Made by a program: the position numbers and the translations under genes
Notes under the pieces: generated by a model
Database searches by the model: none
The model's input: the letters and a program-made list of their open reading frames with translations, nothing else
What the model was told of the DNA's origin: nothing
DNA from: Bacteroidales bacterium
GTDB taxonomy: Bacteria; Bacteroidota; Bacteroidia; Bacteroidales; VadinHA17
Assembly: GCA_003518245.1 (NCBI GenBank)
Contig: DOZA01000013.1
Location: 1 to 6,396, forward strand
Length of the DNA stretch: 6,396 nucleotides
Reading direction: 5' to 3'
In this document: in pieces, positions 1 to 6,396 of the stretch
Layout of the letters: every line of letters begins with the position of its first letter
Position numbering within the stretch: the stretch's first letter is position 1

Positions 1-2923
1 CTATATCGTAGGCCCATCCATCACCCCCGAAGCACCATATTGATTTCTTTATGAGGTATTGTTTAAGATCGAGTATATTTTTTACTACAGGATCTTTTTC
101 ATTTTTAATTGCATCCAATACTTTTTCAGTAGCCTCCTGTGACTTTGCAGCATCAAGCATACCATCAATCCATGCACGGAATGCTTCCTGTGTTTTACCT
201 GATATTTTTTCTTCTTTTATGGCAGCTTCCATTAACAGCTTTATGCGCAGGCGCATTTTTTCAGTTCCGATAGCCATTCCGAGCCCATATTCTGCATTAT
301 CTTCAAACAGTGAATTAGCCCATGCCGGTCCTTTACCCGATTTAGAGTTGGCCCTATAGGGGGTTGAAGGTGCTGATCCTCCCCATATAGATGAGCATCC
401 GGTAGCGTTGGCTATCATCATGCGTTCGCCAAACAACTGGGTTACCAATTTAGTGTAGGGTGTTTCGCCACAACCGGGACAGGCCCCGGAAAATTCAAAC
501 AGTGGTTGTGCAAACTGACTGTTCTTCATGTTGGCGTCCTTGGGTACAACATTATCTTTATAACCAACTTCTTTATCCAGGTATTCCCATATGCCAGCCT
601 GATCGACCTGTGATTGCAATGGTTCCATTACAAGTGAGTTTTCTTTCGAAGGGCATACATTAACGCAGACACCACAGCCTGTACAATCAAGCGGGCTTAT
701 CTGAATGCGGTAATTATATTCTTTAATATTTCCTTTTCCTTTTATAGTGTCTATTTTGGCCGGTGCTTTTTCCACTTCTTCATCAGTGAGAAGGAATGGA
801 CGTATTACTCCATGAGGGCATACATATGAGCACTGGTTACACTGTATACAATTTTCAGGTACCCATCGTGGAACATTAACGGCCACGCCCCGTTTCTCAT
901 ATTCCGTTGTACCTGCGGGGAATGTACCGTCTTCTCTTCCCTTGAATGCACTGACAGGCAGGTCATCACCTTTCTGGGCATGTATGGGGTCACATACATT
1001 TCTAATGAAATCCGGAACATCACGTTCCCTTTTTTTATCTTCCCCGTTAAGCTCCTTCCATTCGTCCGGTATTTTAACCTCTTTCACTTTCTCACCTCCT
1101 TTATCAACTGCTGCAAAGTTCATATTTACCACATTTTCTCCCTTACGCCCGAATGATTTCTCTATAAACATCTTCATTTCGTCCACGGCCTTATCATAGG
1201 GAATAACCTCCGAGACCTTAAAGAAGGCGGATTGCATAATGGTGTTGGTACGTGTTCCCAGGCCGATACCTTCCGCCAGTTTAGTGGCATTAATTATGTA
1301 AAAGCGGATATCATTTTCCGCCATGTATTTTTTCATAGACCCGGGCAGTTTTTCTTTTATTTCTTCCTCATCATATATGCTATTAAGCAGGAAGGTACCG
1401 CCTTTTTTCAGACCCTTGAGCATATCATATTTCTCAAGATAGGCTGTTACGTGGCAGGCCACGAAATCCGGTGTATTAACCAGGTATGTTGAATTAATAG
1501 GTTTATCACTGAAACGAAGGTGAGAAGCAGTAAGTCCGCCTGATTTTGTAGCCTCATATGCAAAATATGCCTGGCAATATTTATCGGTTGTTTCACCTAT
1601 AATCTTTATTGAGTTCTTGTTGGCACCCACTGTACCGTCACCGCCCAGTCCATAGAATTTAGCCGAATAAGTAGATTCATCTGAAACATTTATTTCAGGT
1701 AACAGAGGTAATGATGTATTCGTTACATCGTCATTGATACCTACTGTAAAATGATTCTTCGGCTCATCTTTTTTAAGATTTTCATAGACCGACATTATCA
1801 TGGCAGGTGTTGTATCTTTTGAAGAAAGGCCATAGCGTCCACCTACTATAAGAGGTTGTTTTTCTTTTTCGTAGAAAAGGTCGAGTATATCGAGATAGAG
1901 GGGTTCTCCATTAGCTCCCGGTTCTTTTGTACGATCGAGCACTGCTATTTTCTTCACGGTTTCGGGCAGAACATCGAAGAAATACTTACCTGAGAATGGC
2001 CTGTAAAGGTGTACTTTAATAAGACCCACTTTATCACCTTTGGCATTGAGGTAGTCAACAGTTTCCTTTGTGGTTGAAGTAACGGAACCCATTGCCACCA
2101 CAATATTTTCAGCATCGGGGGCGCCATAATAAGTAAACGGCTTATATTCTCTTCCCGTGAGGTCAGATATCTTTTTCATGTTCTCGGCGACAATATCGGG
2201 CAAGACCTCATAGAATGGATTAACAGATTCTTTTGCCTGGAAATAGATATCGGGGTTCTGTGCTGTACCCCTGGTGACAGGATGTTCAGGGTTGAGGGCA
2301 TTATTCCTGAATTTTTGCAATGCCTCCCAGTCCATTAATTTTTTCATATCCTCTGTTTCCAGCATTTCGACCTTCTGTATTTCGTGTGAAGATCTGAATC
2401 CGTCGAAGAAATGCATAAAAGGCACGCGTGATTTTATTGCTGACAGGTGGGCCGCTCCTGCAAGGTCCATTATTTCCTGTATACTGCCGGTAGCAATCAT
2501 ACCAAATCCGGTTTGCCTGGTAGCGTATATATCGCTATGGTCACCGAAGATTGAGAGGGCATGAGCTGCTACTGAACGTGCGCTGACATGAAAAACCGCA
2601 GGTAATAATTCACCTGCCATTTTATACATATTAGGGATCATAAGGAGTAGTCCCTGTGAGGCTGTGAAAGTAGATGTTAGGGCTCCTGACTGCAGTGAAC
2701 CATGAACAGCGCCTGATGCGCCACCTTCTGATTGCATCTCAACAACTTTTACTTCCTCTCCAAAAATATTTTTTCTTCCATTGGCTGCCCATTCATCTAT
2801 GAATTCAGCCATATTTGATGAAGGAGTAATTGGATAGATGCATGCAACTTCACTGAACATATAGGCAATGTGAGATGCTGCCTGGTTACCGTCAAGCGTT
2901 AAAAACTTTTTCTTTGTTCTCAT
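1..2923 (-). CDS. nifJ: Pyruvate:ferredoxin (flavodoxin) oxidoreductase, single-chain PFOR, 3' end cut by the window edge
   Basis: The enzyme oxidatively decarboxylates pyruvate with CoA to acetyl-CoA and CO2, passing electrons through three [4Fe-4S] clusters to ferredoxin or flavodoxin in the cytoplasm. The reading frame is open from the ATG at 2921-2923 to the left edge (974 codons). The family is usually about 1170-1200 aa, so roughly 200 C-terminal residues are missing. Visible landmarks, in order: the N-terminal pyruvate/thiamine-site motif YPITPSS (residues 30-36, Thr33), Glu66 in EMQSEGG and Arg116 in HVSARS. These match the active-site Thr, Glu and Arg of the Desulfovibrio africanus enzyme with a constant offset. 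A ferredoxin-like domain has CxxCxxCxxxCP twice (Cys692/695/698/702 and Cys747/750/753/757). The C-terminal thiamine-diphosphate domain has Cys815, Cys818 and Cys843 of the proximal cluster and GGDGWAYDI at 966-974. The fourth cysteine of that cluster should lie beyond the edge. I found no frameshift. No Shine-Dalgarno sequence precedes the start, as is usual in Bacteroidota. It lies 63 bp behind rho on the same strand and may share its transcript. The symbol nifJ is conventional (also por) and does not imply nitrogen fixation. Confidence 0.96.
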   Translation of the reverse strand, partial: MRTKKKFLTLDGNQAASHIAYMFSEVACIYPITPSSNMAEFIDEWAANGRKNIFGEEVKVVEMQSEGGASGAVHGSLQSGALTSTFTASQGLLLMIPNMYKMAGELLPAVFHVSARSVAAHALSIFGDHSDIYATRQTGFGMIATGSIQEIMDLAGAAHLSAIKSRVPFMHFFDGFRSSHEIQKVEMLETEDMKKLMDWEALQKFRNNALNPEHPVTRGTAQNPDIYFQAKESVNPFYEVLPDIVAENMKKISDLTGREYKPFTYYGAPDAENIVVAMGSVTSTTKETVDYLNAKGDKVGLIKVHLYRPFSGKYFFDVLPETVKKIAVLDRTKEPGANGEPLYLDILDLFYEKEKQPLIVGGRYGLSSKDTTPAMIMSVYENLKKDEPKNHFTVGINDDVTNTSLPLLPEINVSDESTYSAKFYGLGGDGTVGANKNSIKIIGETTDKYCQAYFAYEATKSGGLTASHLRFSDKPINSTYLVNTPDFVACHVTAYLEKYDMLKGLKKGGTFLLNSIYDEEEIKEKLPGSMKKYMAENDIRFYIINATKLAEGIGLGTRTNTIMQSAFFKVSEVIPYDKAVDEMKMFIEKSFGRKGENVVNMNFAAVDKGGEKVKEVKIPDEWKELNGEDKKRERDVPDFIRNVCDPIHAQKGDDLPVSAFKGREDGTFPAGTTEYEKRGVAVNVPRWVPENCIQCNQCSYVCPHGVIRPFLLTDEEVEKAPAKIDTIKGKGNIKEYNYRIQISPLDCTGCGVCVNVCPSKENSLVMEPLQSQVDQAGIWEYLDKEVGYKDNVVPKDANMKNSQFAQPLFEFSGACPGCGETPYTKLVTQLFGERMMIANATGCSSIWGGSAPSTPYRANSKSGKGPAWANSLFEDNAEYGLGMAIGTEKMRLRIKLLMEAAIKEEKISGKTQEAFRAWIDGMLDAAKSQEATEKVLDAIKNEKDPVVKNILDLKQYLIKKSIWCFGGDGWAYDI

Positions 2924-2986
2924 GTCTGAAATAGTCTTATTTTAGTGTTAAAGATTAGTACTTAAATATTTATTATTTGTTATTAT
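2924..2986 (-). other. Short AT-rich gap between rho and the PFOR gene
   Basis: These 63 bp separate the rho stop codon from the PFOR start codon. The gap contains an 8-bp direct repeat, tattattt at 2971-2978 and 2981-2988 (the second copy overlaps the rho stop codon), and the short palindromes aaatattt and agtact. There is no GC-rich hairpin followed by a T-run on the minus strand, so I see no intrinsic terminator. I also could not find a good Bacteroidota promoter (TTG ... TAnnTTTG). Read-through from rho is therefore the simplest model, but a weak promoter or Rho-dependent termination cannot be excluded. Confidence 0.5.
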
Positions 2987-4741
2987 TTATTGTCCATTCA
3001 TGGAGATGAGAAACTCTTCATTTGATTGTGTCTGACGAAGCCTGTCACGGAGGAATTCCATTGCTTCTACGGCATTCATATCAGTAAGATAATTCCTGAG
3101 TATCCATATTTTATTCAGGAAATTCTTTTCAAGCAACAGATCTTCTCTCCTGGTACTGGATGCAGGAATATCAATAGACGGGAATATTCTCCTGTTTGAC
3201 AATTTACGGTCAAGCTGAAGTTCCATATTACCTGTTCCCTTGAATTCCTCGAATATTACGTCATCCATTTTGGAACCGGTTTCGGTAAGTGCAGTTGATA
3301 GTATTGTTAGTGATCCTCCGTCTTCAATATTACGGGCTGCACCAAAGAAACGTTTGGGTTTATGCAATGCGTTTGAATCAACCCCACCTGAGAGTACTTT
3401 ACCGGAAGCAGGAGCTATAGTATTGAATGCACGGGCCAGTCTTGTAATTGAGTCAAGAAGGATAACGACGTCATGTCCGCATTCCACCATTCGCTTGGCT
3501 TTCTCGAGTACAATATTTGCTACTCTCACATGTCTTTCAGCGGGTTCATCAAAGGTAGAAGCTATAACTTCAGCATTTACACTTCTTGCCATGTCGGTCA
3601 CTTCTTCGGGCCTTTCATCAATGAGAAGTATCATAAGATATGCCTCGGGGTGATGTTTGGCTATCGCATTGGCTATCTCCTGTAGAAGTATTGTTTTACC
3701 TGTTTTTGGTTGAGCTACTATAAGTCCTCTCTGTCCCTTTCCGATAGGAGAGAACATATCAACAACCCTGACAGATATAGTAGTTTCACCTTTTGAGCAC
3801 AGGGTGAATTTCTCATTAGGGAACAGAGGAGTAAGATAATCAAAAGGTACACGGTCACGTATGAAATCGGGAGTACGACCATTTATCATCTCTATCTTAA
3901 TCAGTGGAAAATATTTTTCACCTTCTTTTGGAGGCCTGATAGTTCCTTCCACAGTATCACCGGTTTTCAGGCCAAATAGTTTTATCTGTGATTGTGACAC
4001 ATATATATCATCAGGGGAGTTCAGATAGTTATAGTCTGCTGAGCGCAGGAAGCCATAACCATCGGGCATTACTTCCAGGACACCGGTATTAGATATTATA
4101 CCTTCAAACTCGTATTCAAGTTCTTTGCGTTTAGGTTCCCTGTCATTTTTCTTCTGTGCTTCACGTTTATCGTTTTCCCTGTCTTTGTCCTTCTGTATGT
4201 CATGCTTTACGTATCTTTTTTCAGTGCTTTTATCAATATCTTTCACAGAAGTATCGCTCTTTTTGGATTCCCTTTCGGCATCTCTGGCTACAGGCTTCTG
4301 ATTCTTTTTTTCAGGATCTTTGACTGAAATATCAATATCAATCTGTTGTCCTTTTGGGTTAACCCGTTTATTGTCCGTAGCTTTCTTATCAGAACTTTCC
4401 GTTTTAGTTGAATCCTTGCTTAAAGAATTATCATCACTTTCGTCAGATATCTGGTCAGTGGGTTTTGAAGATACTTTGACGAACTTACTGTCAGACTTTG
4501 TCCTTGGTCTCCGTCCTCTTCTTTTGGTGCTTTCGGATTTACCTTCTTTGCTTTCGGTCCCTTTATTTTTCTTGGCTGATGAAGCTTTGTTTTCTGAAGC
4601 TTCCACAATAGCCTGCTGATCAAGGATAAGATATATCAAATCTTGTTTTCGATATGATTCTACTCTTTTGATCTTAAGATTTTTAGCTATATCCCTTAGT
4701 TCCGGGAGGAGCTTTTTGTTTAACTCAAGAATGTCATACAT
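2987..4741 (-). CDS. rho: Transcription termination factor Rho with a long charged N-terminal insertion
   Basis: Rho is a hexameric RNA-dependent ATPase/helicase that loads on untranslated, C-rich nascent RNA and releases RNA polymerase. This copy is complete at 584 aa, much longer than the roughly 420 aa of E. coli Rho. Residues 1-45 form the Rho N-terminal helical domain (start [10 protein letters not shown]). Residues about 46-212 are a low-complexity linker, about half Lys/Arg/Asp/Glu, with a basic [10 protein letters not shown] patch at 73-82. Residues about 213-290 are the cold-shock-like RNA-binding domain ([11 protein letters not shown] at 224-234). The RecA-like ATPase core follows: Walker A QPKTGKT (344-350), catalytic-glutamate motif LLIDERPEE (372-380, Glu376), Walker B DVVILLDS (424-431), the secondary RNA-binding Q-loop [15 protein letters not shown] (446-460), and the C-terminal DRKLSNRR and SSTRRED stretch (511-534) that contributes subunit-interface arginines. 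The start gives a standard N-terminus; no Shine-Dalgarno sequence is present. It is divergent from the sigma gene and upstream of PFOR. Rho is often autoregulated by attenuation, and inverted repeats in its leader fit that. Confidence 0.98.
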   Translation of the reverse strand: MYDILELNKKLLPELRDIAKNLKIKRVESYRKQDLIYLILDQQAIVEASENKASSAKKNKGTESKEGKSESTKRRGRRPRTKSDSKFVKVSSKPTDQISDESDDNSLSKDSTKTESSDKKATDNKRVNPKGQQIDIDISVKDPEKKNQKPVARDAERESKKSDTSVKDIDKSTEKRYVKHDIQKDKDRENDKREAQKKNDREPKRKELEYEFEGIISNTGVLEVMPDGYGFLRSADYNYLNSPDDIYVSQSQIKLFGLKTGDTVEGTIRPPKEGEKYFPLIKIEMINGRTPDFIRDRVPFDYLTPLFPNEKFTLCSKGETTISVRVVDMFSPIGKGQRGLIVAQPKTGKTILLQEIANAIAKHHPEAYLMILLIDERPEEVTDMARSVNAEVIASTFDEPAERHVRVANIVLEKAKRMVECGHDVVILLDSITRLARAFNTIAPASGKVLSGGVDSNALHKPKRFFGAARNIEDGGSLTILSTALTETGSKMDDVIFEEFKGTGNMELQLDRKLSNRRIFPSIDIPASSTRREDLLLEKNFLNKIWILRNYLTDMNAVEAMEFLRDRLRQTQSNEEFLISMNGQ

Positions 4742-4799
4742 AATTATTATTGTAGGAAAATGTTAATGAAAATAGTATTGATAATTTTGTTTTCCAGAA

Positions 4800-4826
4800 A
4801 AATCTGTTTCAGATTTGAAAACAGAT
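4800..4826 (-). repeat. Overlapping inverted repeats in the rho leader, possible alternative hairpins
   Basis: Two hairpins that share sequence can be drawn. One has 7-bp arms, AAATCTG (4800-4806) and CAGATTT (4810-4816), with a 3-nt loop. The other has 8-bp arms, ATCTGTTT (4802-4809) and AAACAGAT (4819-4826), with a 9-nt loop. Both use 4802-4806, so they are mutually exclusive. Read on the minus strand, the first hairpin ends in a short run of T, which resembles a weak intrinsic terminator or attenuator about 60 nt upstream of the rho start. The stems are AT-rich and weak. The repeats are directly visible; a regulatory role is inference. A DNA-binding protein site is the alternative. Confidence 0.4.
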
Positions 4827-4828
4827 GC

Positions 4829-4864
4829 GCAACGATAAATAATCTATGCGGCTAAAACCGTTGC
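4829..4864 (-). repeat. Second inverted repeat in the rho leader (GCAACG ... CGTTGC)
   Basis: GCAACG (4829-4834) and CGTTGC (4859-4864) are perfect inverted repeats, 24 nt apart. A smaller alternative hairpin, CGG (4849-4851) with CCG (4858-4860), lies inside and competes for the bases at 4859-4860. Together with the repeats at 4800-4826 they form the only clearly GC-containing, pairable stretch of the intergenic region, consistent with a folded rho 5' leader. A 6-bp match across this distance can arise by chance, so support is modest. Confidence 0.3.
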
Positions 4865-4923
4865 AATAATAAACAAATCCTGATTATAATACAACTAATA
4901 TCCTAAAAAAAAGTAAATTAACA

Positions 4924-4958
4924 AAAACATATTGTAAAAAATTATCATTCAGGTCAAA
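4924..4958 (-). promoter_or_regulatory. Candidate rho promoter of Bacteroidota type
   Basis: Read on the minus strand, TATGTTTT (4924-4931) matches the Bacteroidota -7 consensus TAnnTTTG at all but the last base. TTTG (4955-4958) could be the -33 element. The 23-nt spacer is longer than the roughly 19-21 nt usually seen, and A/T-rich DNA gives such matches easily. If real, the rho transcript would have a leader of about 175 nt that includes both inverted-repeat sets. Confidence 0.22.
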
Positions 4959-5028
4959 GACTGTGTTAAAAATTGCTATTTTAGAATGATTTTAATTTAT
5001 TTCCTGTTATTCTTAAGCATATTATTAT

Positions 5029-5036
5029 TATAATTG
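5029..5036 (+). promoter_or_regulatory. Candidate -7 box for the sigma factor gene
   Basis: TATAATTG differs from the Bacteroidota -7 consensus TAnnTTTG at one position, and also contains a classical TATAAT. Transcription would begin near 5041-5044, leaving a leader of about 33 nt before the sigma ATG. No good -33 TTG sits at the proper distance; ctg at 5004-5006 is the nearest approximation. The call is tentative. Confidence 0.3.
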
Positions 5037-5056
5037 TGATGGGGACGTGACAGAAA

Positions 5057-5098
5057 ATGGATTTACTTCATAATTATGCGGCAGTTAAAGATAACTAA
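5057..5098 (+). other. Possible 13-codon upstream ORF overlapping the sigma start codon
   Basis: An ATG at 5057-5059 opens a frame encoding [13 protein letters not shown] and stopping at TAA 5096-5098. It overlaps the first codons of the sigma gene in a different frame. GGGGA at 5041-5045 sits 11 nt before this ATG, a weak ribosome-binding-site resemblance, whereas the sigma ATG at 5076 has none nearby. It could tune sigma translation, or it may simply be chance; there is no conservation evidence here. Confidence 0.15.
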
Positions 5099-5939
5099 AC
5101 AGGTTACTAACCGTGATACTCCGTCCTTGGATAAGTATCTTCAGGAAATTGGCAAAGTAAATCTGATTACACCCGAGGAAGAAGTAATTCTTGCCAGGAA
5201 GATAAAAAAAGGAGATAAGGTGGCTTTAGCCAAGCTGGTTAAGTCGAATCTTCGCTTTGTTGTCTCCGTTGCCAAGCAGTATCAGAATCAGGGTATGAGC
5301 CTTCCAGATCTGATCAATGAAGGTAATCTGGGTCTTATTAAGGCTGCACAGAGATTTGATGAGACACGTGGTTTTAAATTTATTTCATACGCCGTATGGT
5401 GGATAAGACAGGCAATACTTCAGGCCCTTGCGGAACAGGCCAGGATAGTAAGGCTGCCGGTAAATAAAATAGGGTCAATAAATAAGATAAACAGGGCTTT
5501 TGCAAGGCTGGAGCAGAAATTTGAAAGAGAACCTTCGTCACTGGAAATAGCAGATGTGCTTCAGGTTGCACCCGAGGAAGTAAAGGAGGTATTAAAATCA
5601 AATGGACGTACGGTTAGTATGGATGCTCCTATAAGCAGCGAAGAAGATAATAATATGTATGATGTAATGCATAGTGATGATAATCCCAGTCCGGATAAAC
5701 ATCTTATAAATGAATCACTTACATATGAGATAGAGCGTGCTTTGAGTACACTTTCACCAAGAGAGGCAAAAGTGATTAAACTGTACTTCGGAATAAGTAT
5801 GAAACATCCCCTTACACTTGAAGAGATAGGAGAGGAGCTGAGTCTAACACGTGAGAGAGTAAGGCAGATTAAAGAGAAAGCTCTTAAAAGAATACAATAT
5901 ACTACCAGGAGTAAAATACTCAAAACATACCTGGGGTAA
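5076..5939 (+). CDS. rpoD: Primary RNA polymerase sigma factor (RpoD/SigA family, Bacteroidota type)
   Basis: This sigma-70 factor directs RNA polymerase core to housekeeping promoters. The protein is complete at 287 aa. Region 1.2 spans about 15-48 ([20 protein letters not shown]). Region 2 spans about 51-130, with core-binding [18 protein letters not shown] (78-95), the aromatic melting segment [16 protein letters not shown] (99-114) and the -10-reading helix continuing to RLPVN (126-130). Region 3 covers about 131-205, and region 4 about 222-287, with the -35-reading helix-turn-helix [24 protein letters not shown] (247-270). There is no region 1.1 or non-conserved insert, so it is far shorter than E. 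coli RpoD (613 aa), as is typical of the main sigma of Bacteroidota. The start at 5076 gives the expected MRQLKITK N-terminus; no Shine-Dalgarno sequence precedes it. It is divergent from rho and 25 bp upstream of rpe, probably cotranscribed. A paralogous group 2 sigma is possible, but the strong region 2 and 4 conservation favours the primary factor. Confidence 0.95.
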   Translation: MRQLKITKQVTNRDTPSLDKYLQEIGKVNLITPEEEVILARKIKKGDKVALAKLVKSNLRFVVSVAKQYQNQGMSLPDLINEGNLGLIKAAQRFDETRGFKFISYAVWWIRQAILQALAEQARIVRLPVNKIGSINKINRAFARLEQKFEREPSSLEIADVLQVAPEEVKEVLKSNGRTVSMDAPISSEEDNNMYDVMHSDDNPSPDKHLINESLTYEIERALSTLSPREAKVIKLYFGISMKHPLTLEEIGEELSLTRERVRQIKEKALKRIQYTTRSKILKTYLG

Positions 5940-5964
5940 TTATAATTTATCTGAATAATCAATT

Positions 5965-6396
5965 ATGGATCATTTAGTTTCACCATCATTGCTGGCTGCT
6001 GATTTTGGCCGGCTGGACAAAGATATTTCAATGGTTAACAGGAGTGTTGCCGACTGGCTTCACCTGGATATTATGGATGGTGTATTTGTTCCGAATATTT
6101 CTTTTGGCTTTCCTGTTCTTAAGTATGTTAATGAGCTGTCAGACAAGCCTCTTGATGCGCATCTTATGATCATGGACCCTGATAGGTACCTGGAGCGTTT
6201 TAGGGATGCCGGTGCTAGTATCCTTACTGTTCATTATGAAGCCTGCCGTCATCTTAACCGAACAGTAAATGAGATATCCAGCCTGGGTATGAAAGCTGGT
6301 GTTTCACTAAATCCGCATACACCATTATCAGTACTCGAGTGGGTGCTCCCTTACATAGATTTAGTTCTTATTATGACAGTGAATCCGGGATATGGT
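5965..6396 (+). CDS. rpe: Ribulose-phosphate 3-epimerase, 3' end cut by the window edge
   Basis: The enzyme interconverts D-ribulose 5-phosphate and D-xylulose 5-phosphate in the pentose phosphate pathway, in the cytoplasm. The ATG at 5965 opens a frame of 144 codons that runs off the right edge; the family is about 215-225 aa, so roughly one third is missing. It is a (beta/alpha)8 barrel with a divalent metal site. Visible signatures are VSPSLLAADF (residues 5-14, Ser8 for substrate), LHLDIMDGVFVPN (32-44, with metal ligands His33 and Asp35, the latter also a catalytic acid/base), DAHLM (64-68, metal ligand His66), GVSLNP, and MTVNPGYG (137-144) just before the edge. The second catalytic aspartate and the phosphate-binding loop are expected beyond the window. 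The gene sits 25 bp behind the sigma gene with no terminator between them, so the two probably form an operon. No Shine-Dalgarno sequence is seen. Confidence 0.96.
   Translation, partial: MDHLVSPSLLAADFGRLDKDISMVNRSVADWLHLDIMDGVFVPNISFGFPVLKYVNELSDKPLDAHLMIMDPDRYLERFRDAGASILTVHYEACRHLNRTVNEISSLGMKAGVSLNPHTPLSVLEWVLPYIDLVLIMTVNPGYG

Larger units (their letters stand above)
4742..5075. promoter_or_regulatory. Shared divergent intergenic region between rho and the sigma factor gene
   Basis: This 334-bp region lies between two divergently transcribed genes, so it should hold promoters for both. It is strongly AT-rich. The rho-proximal part (about 4800-4865) is less so and carries inverted repeats, as expected for a structured rho leader. 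The middle (about 4866-5000) is almost featureless A/T, with possible rho promoter elements. The sigma-proximal end carries a TATAATTG box and a short upstream ORF. I find no tRNA, small protein gene or strong intrinsic terminator here. A small RNA cannot be judged from sequence alone. Confidence 0.7.

Noticed and set aside
650..850. A possible separate 2[4Fe-4S] ferredoxin gene
   Set aside because: The two CxxCxxCxxxCP motifs are in frame with the flanking PFOR sequence and form its internal ferredoxin-like domain.
51..2564. Several plus-strand frames of 67-102 codons, and a 72-codon minus-strand frame at 805-1023, in the left part of the window
   Set aside because: All fall inside the continuous PFOR reading frame on the minus strand, which carries every expected active-site and cluster motif. 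The short frames are shadows.
2955..2990. Palindromes agtact and aaatattt plus the tattattt repeat as a rho terminator
   Set aside because: The palindromes are too short and AT-only or nearly so, there is no stable stem followed by a T-run, and such patterns are expected by chance in this base composition.
3240..3685. Open plus-strand frames of 137 and 70 codons opposite rho
   Set aside because: They lie entirely antisense to the conserved Rho ATPase core, encode no recognisable motifs, and are explained by codon bias of the real gene.
4320..4623. A 99-codon plus-strand frame rich in Leu/Ser and a 67-codon minus-strand frame over the Rho insertion
   Set aside because: The Leu/Ser-rich product is what the antisense of Lys/Asp/Glu/Ser-rich coding DNA yields. 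The other frame is an out-of-frame reading of the same low-complexity stretch. Neither has a start context or motif support.
5380..5962. Minus-strand frames of 73 and 133 codons opposite the sigma gene
   Set aside because: They are fully antisense to the conserved regions 2-4 of the sigma factor, with no family resemblance and no own promoter or operon context.
1..6396. Mobile element, CRISPR array, tRNA/rRNA, toxin-antitoxin or defence system
   Set aside because: I saw no transposase or integrase motifs, terminal repeats, regularly spaced repeats or tRNA-like cloverleaf. The window is almost fully explained by four housekeeping genes.

Overview
The window looks like a chromosomal segment of an anaerobic or facultative member of the Bacteroidota, probably Bacteroidales-like. 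Four observations point that way. The primary-type sigma factor is short (287 aa), lacks region 1.1 and begins MRQLKITK. Rho carries a long, charged, low-complexity N-terminal insertion. None of the genes has a convincing Shine-Dalgarno sequence, and the leaders are AT-rich. A one-chain pyruvate:ferredoxin oxidoreductase is present. The genus cannot be fixed from the sequence alone.

Layout. Positions 1-2923 (minus strand) hold the first 974 codons of a pyruvate:ferredoxin (flavodoxin) oxidoreductase, whose C-terminus lies beyond the left edge. After a 63-bp AT-rich gap comes rho (2987-4741, minus), complete at 584 codons. A 334-bp AT-rich intergenic region (4742-5075) then separates rho from the divergent sigma factor gene (5076-5939, plus). 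Ribulose-phosphate 3-epimerase (rpe) follows 25 bp downstream and runs off the right edge after 144 codons.

How the genes relate. Two core transcription factors, the initiation factor sigma and the termination factor Rho, are divergently transcribed from one shared regulatory region. Each is followed on its own strand by a central carbon enzyme: PFOR (pyruvate to acetyl-CoA plus reduced ferredoxin) behind rho, and Rpe (pentose phosphate pathway) behind the sigma gene. The short gaps without clear terminators suggest two small divergent operons. The shared region contains candidate Bacteroidota-type promoter elements and, on the rho side, overlapping inverted repeats that could form a structured or attenuating rho leader.

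I found no mobile element, CRISPR array, tRNA, rRNA or defence system. This is a housekeeping region. The points most worth a second look are the rho leader, the disordered insertion in Rho, and a tiny upstream ORF overlapping the sigma start codon.
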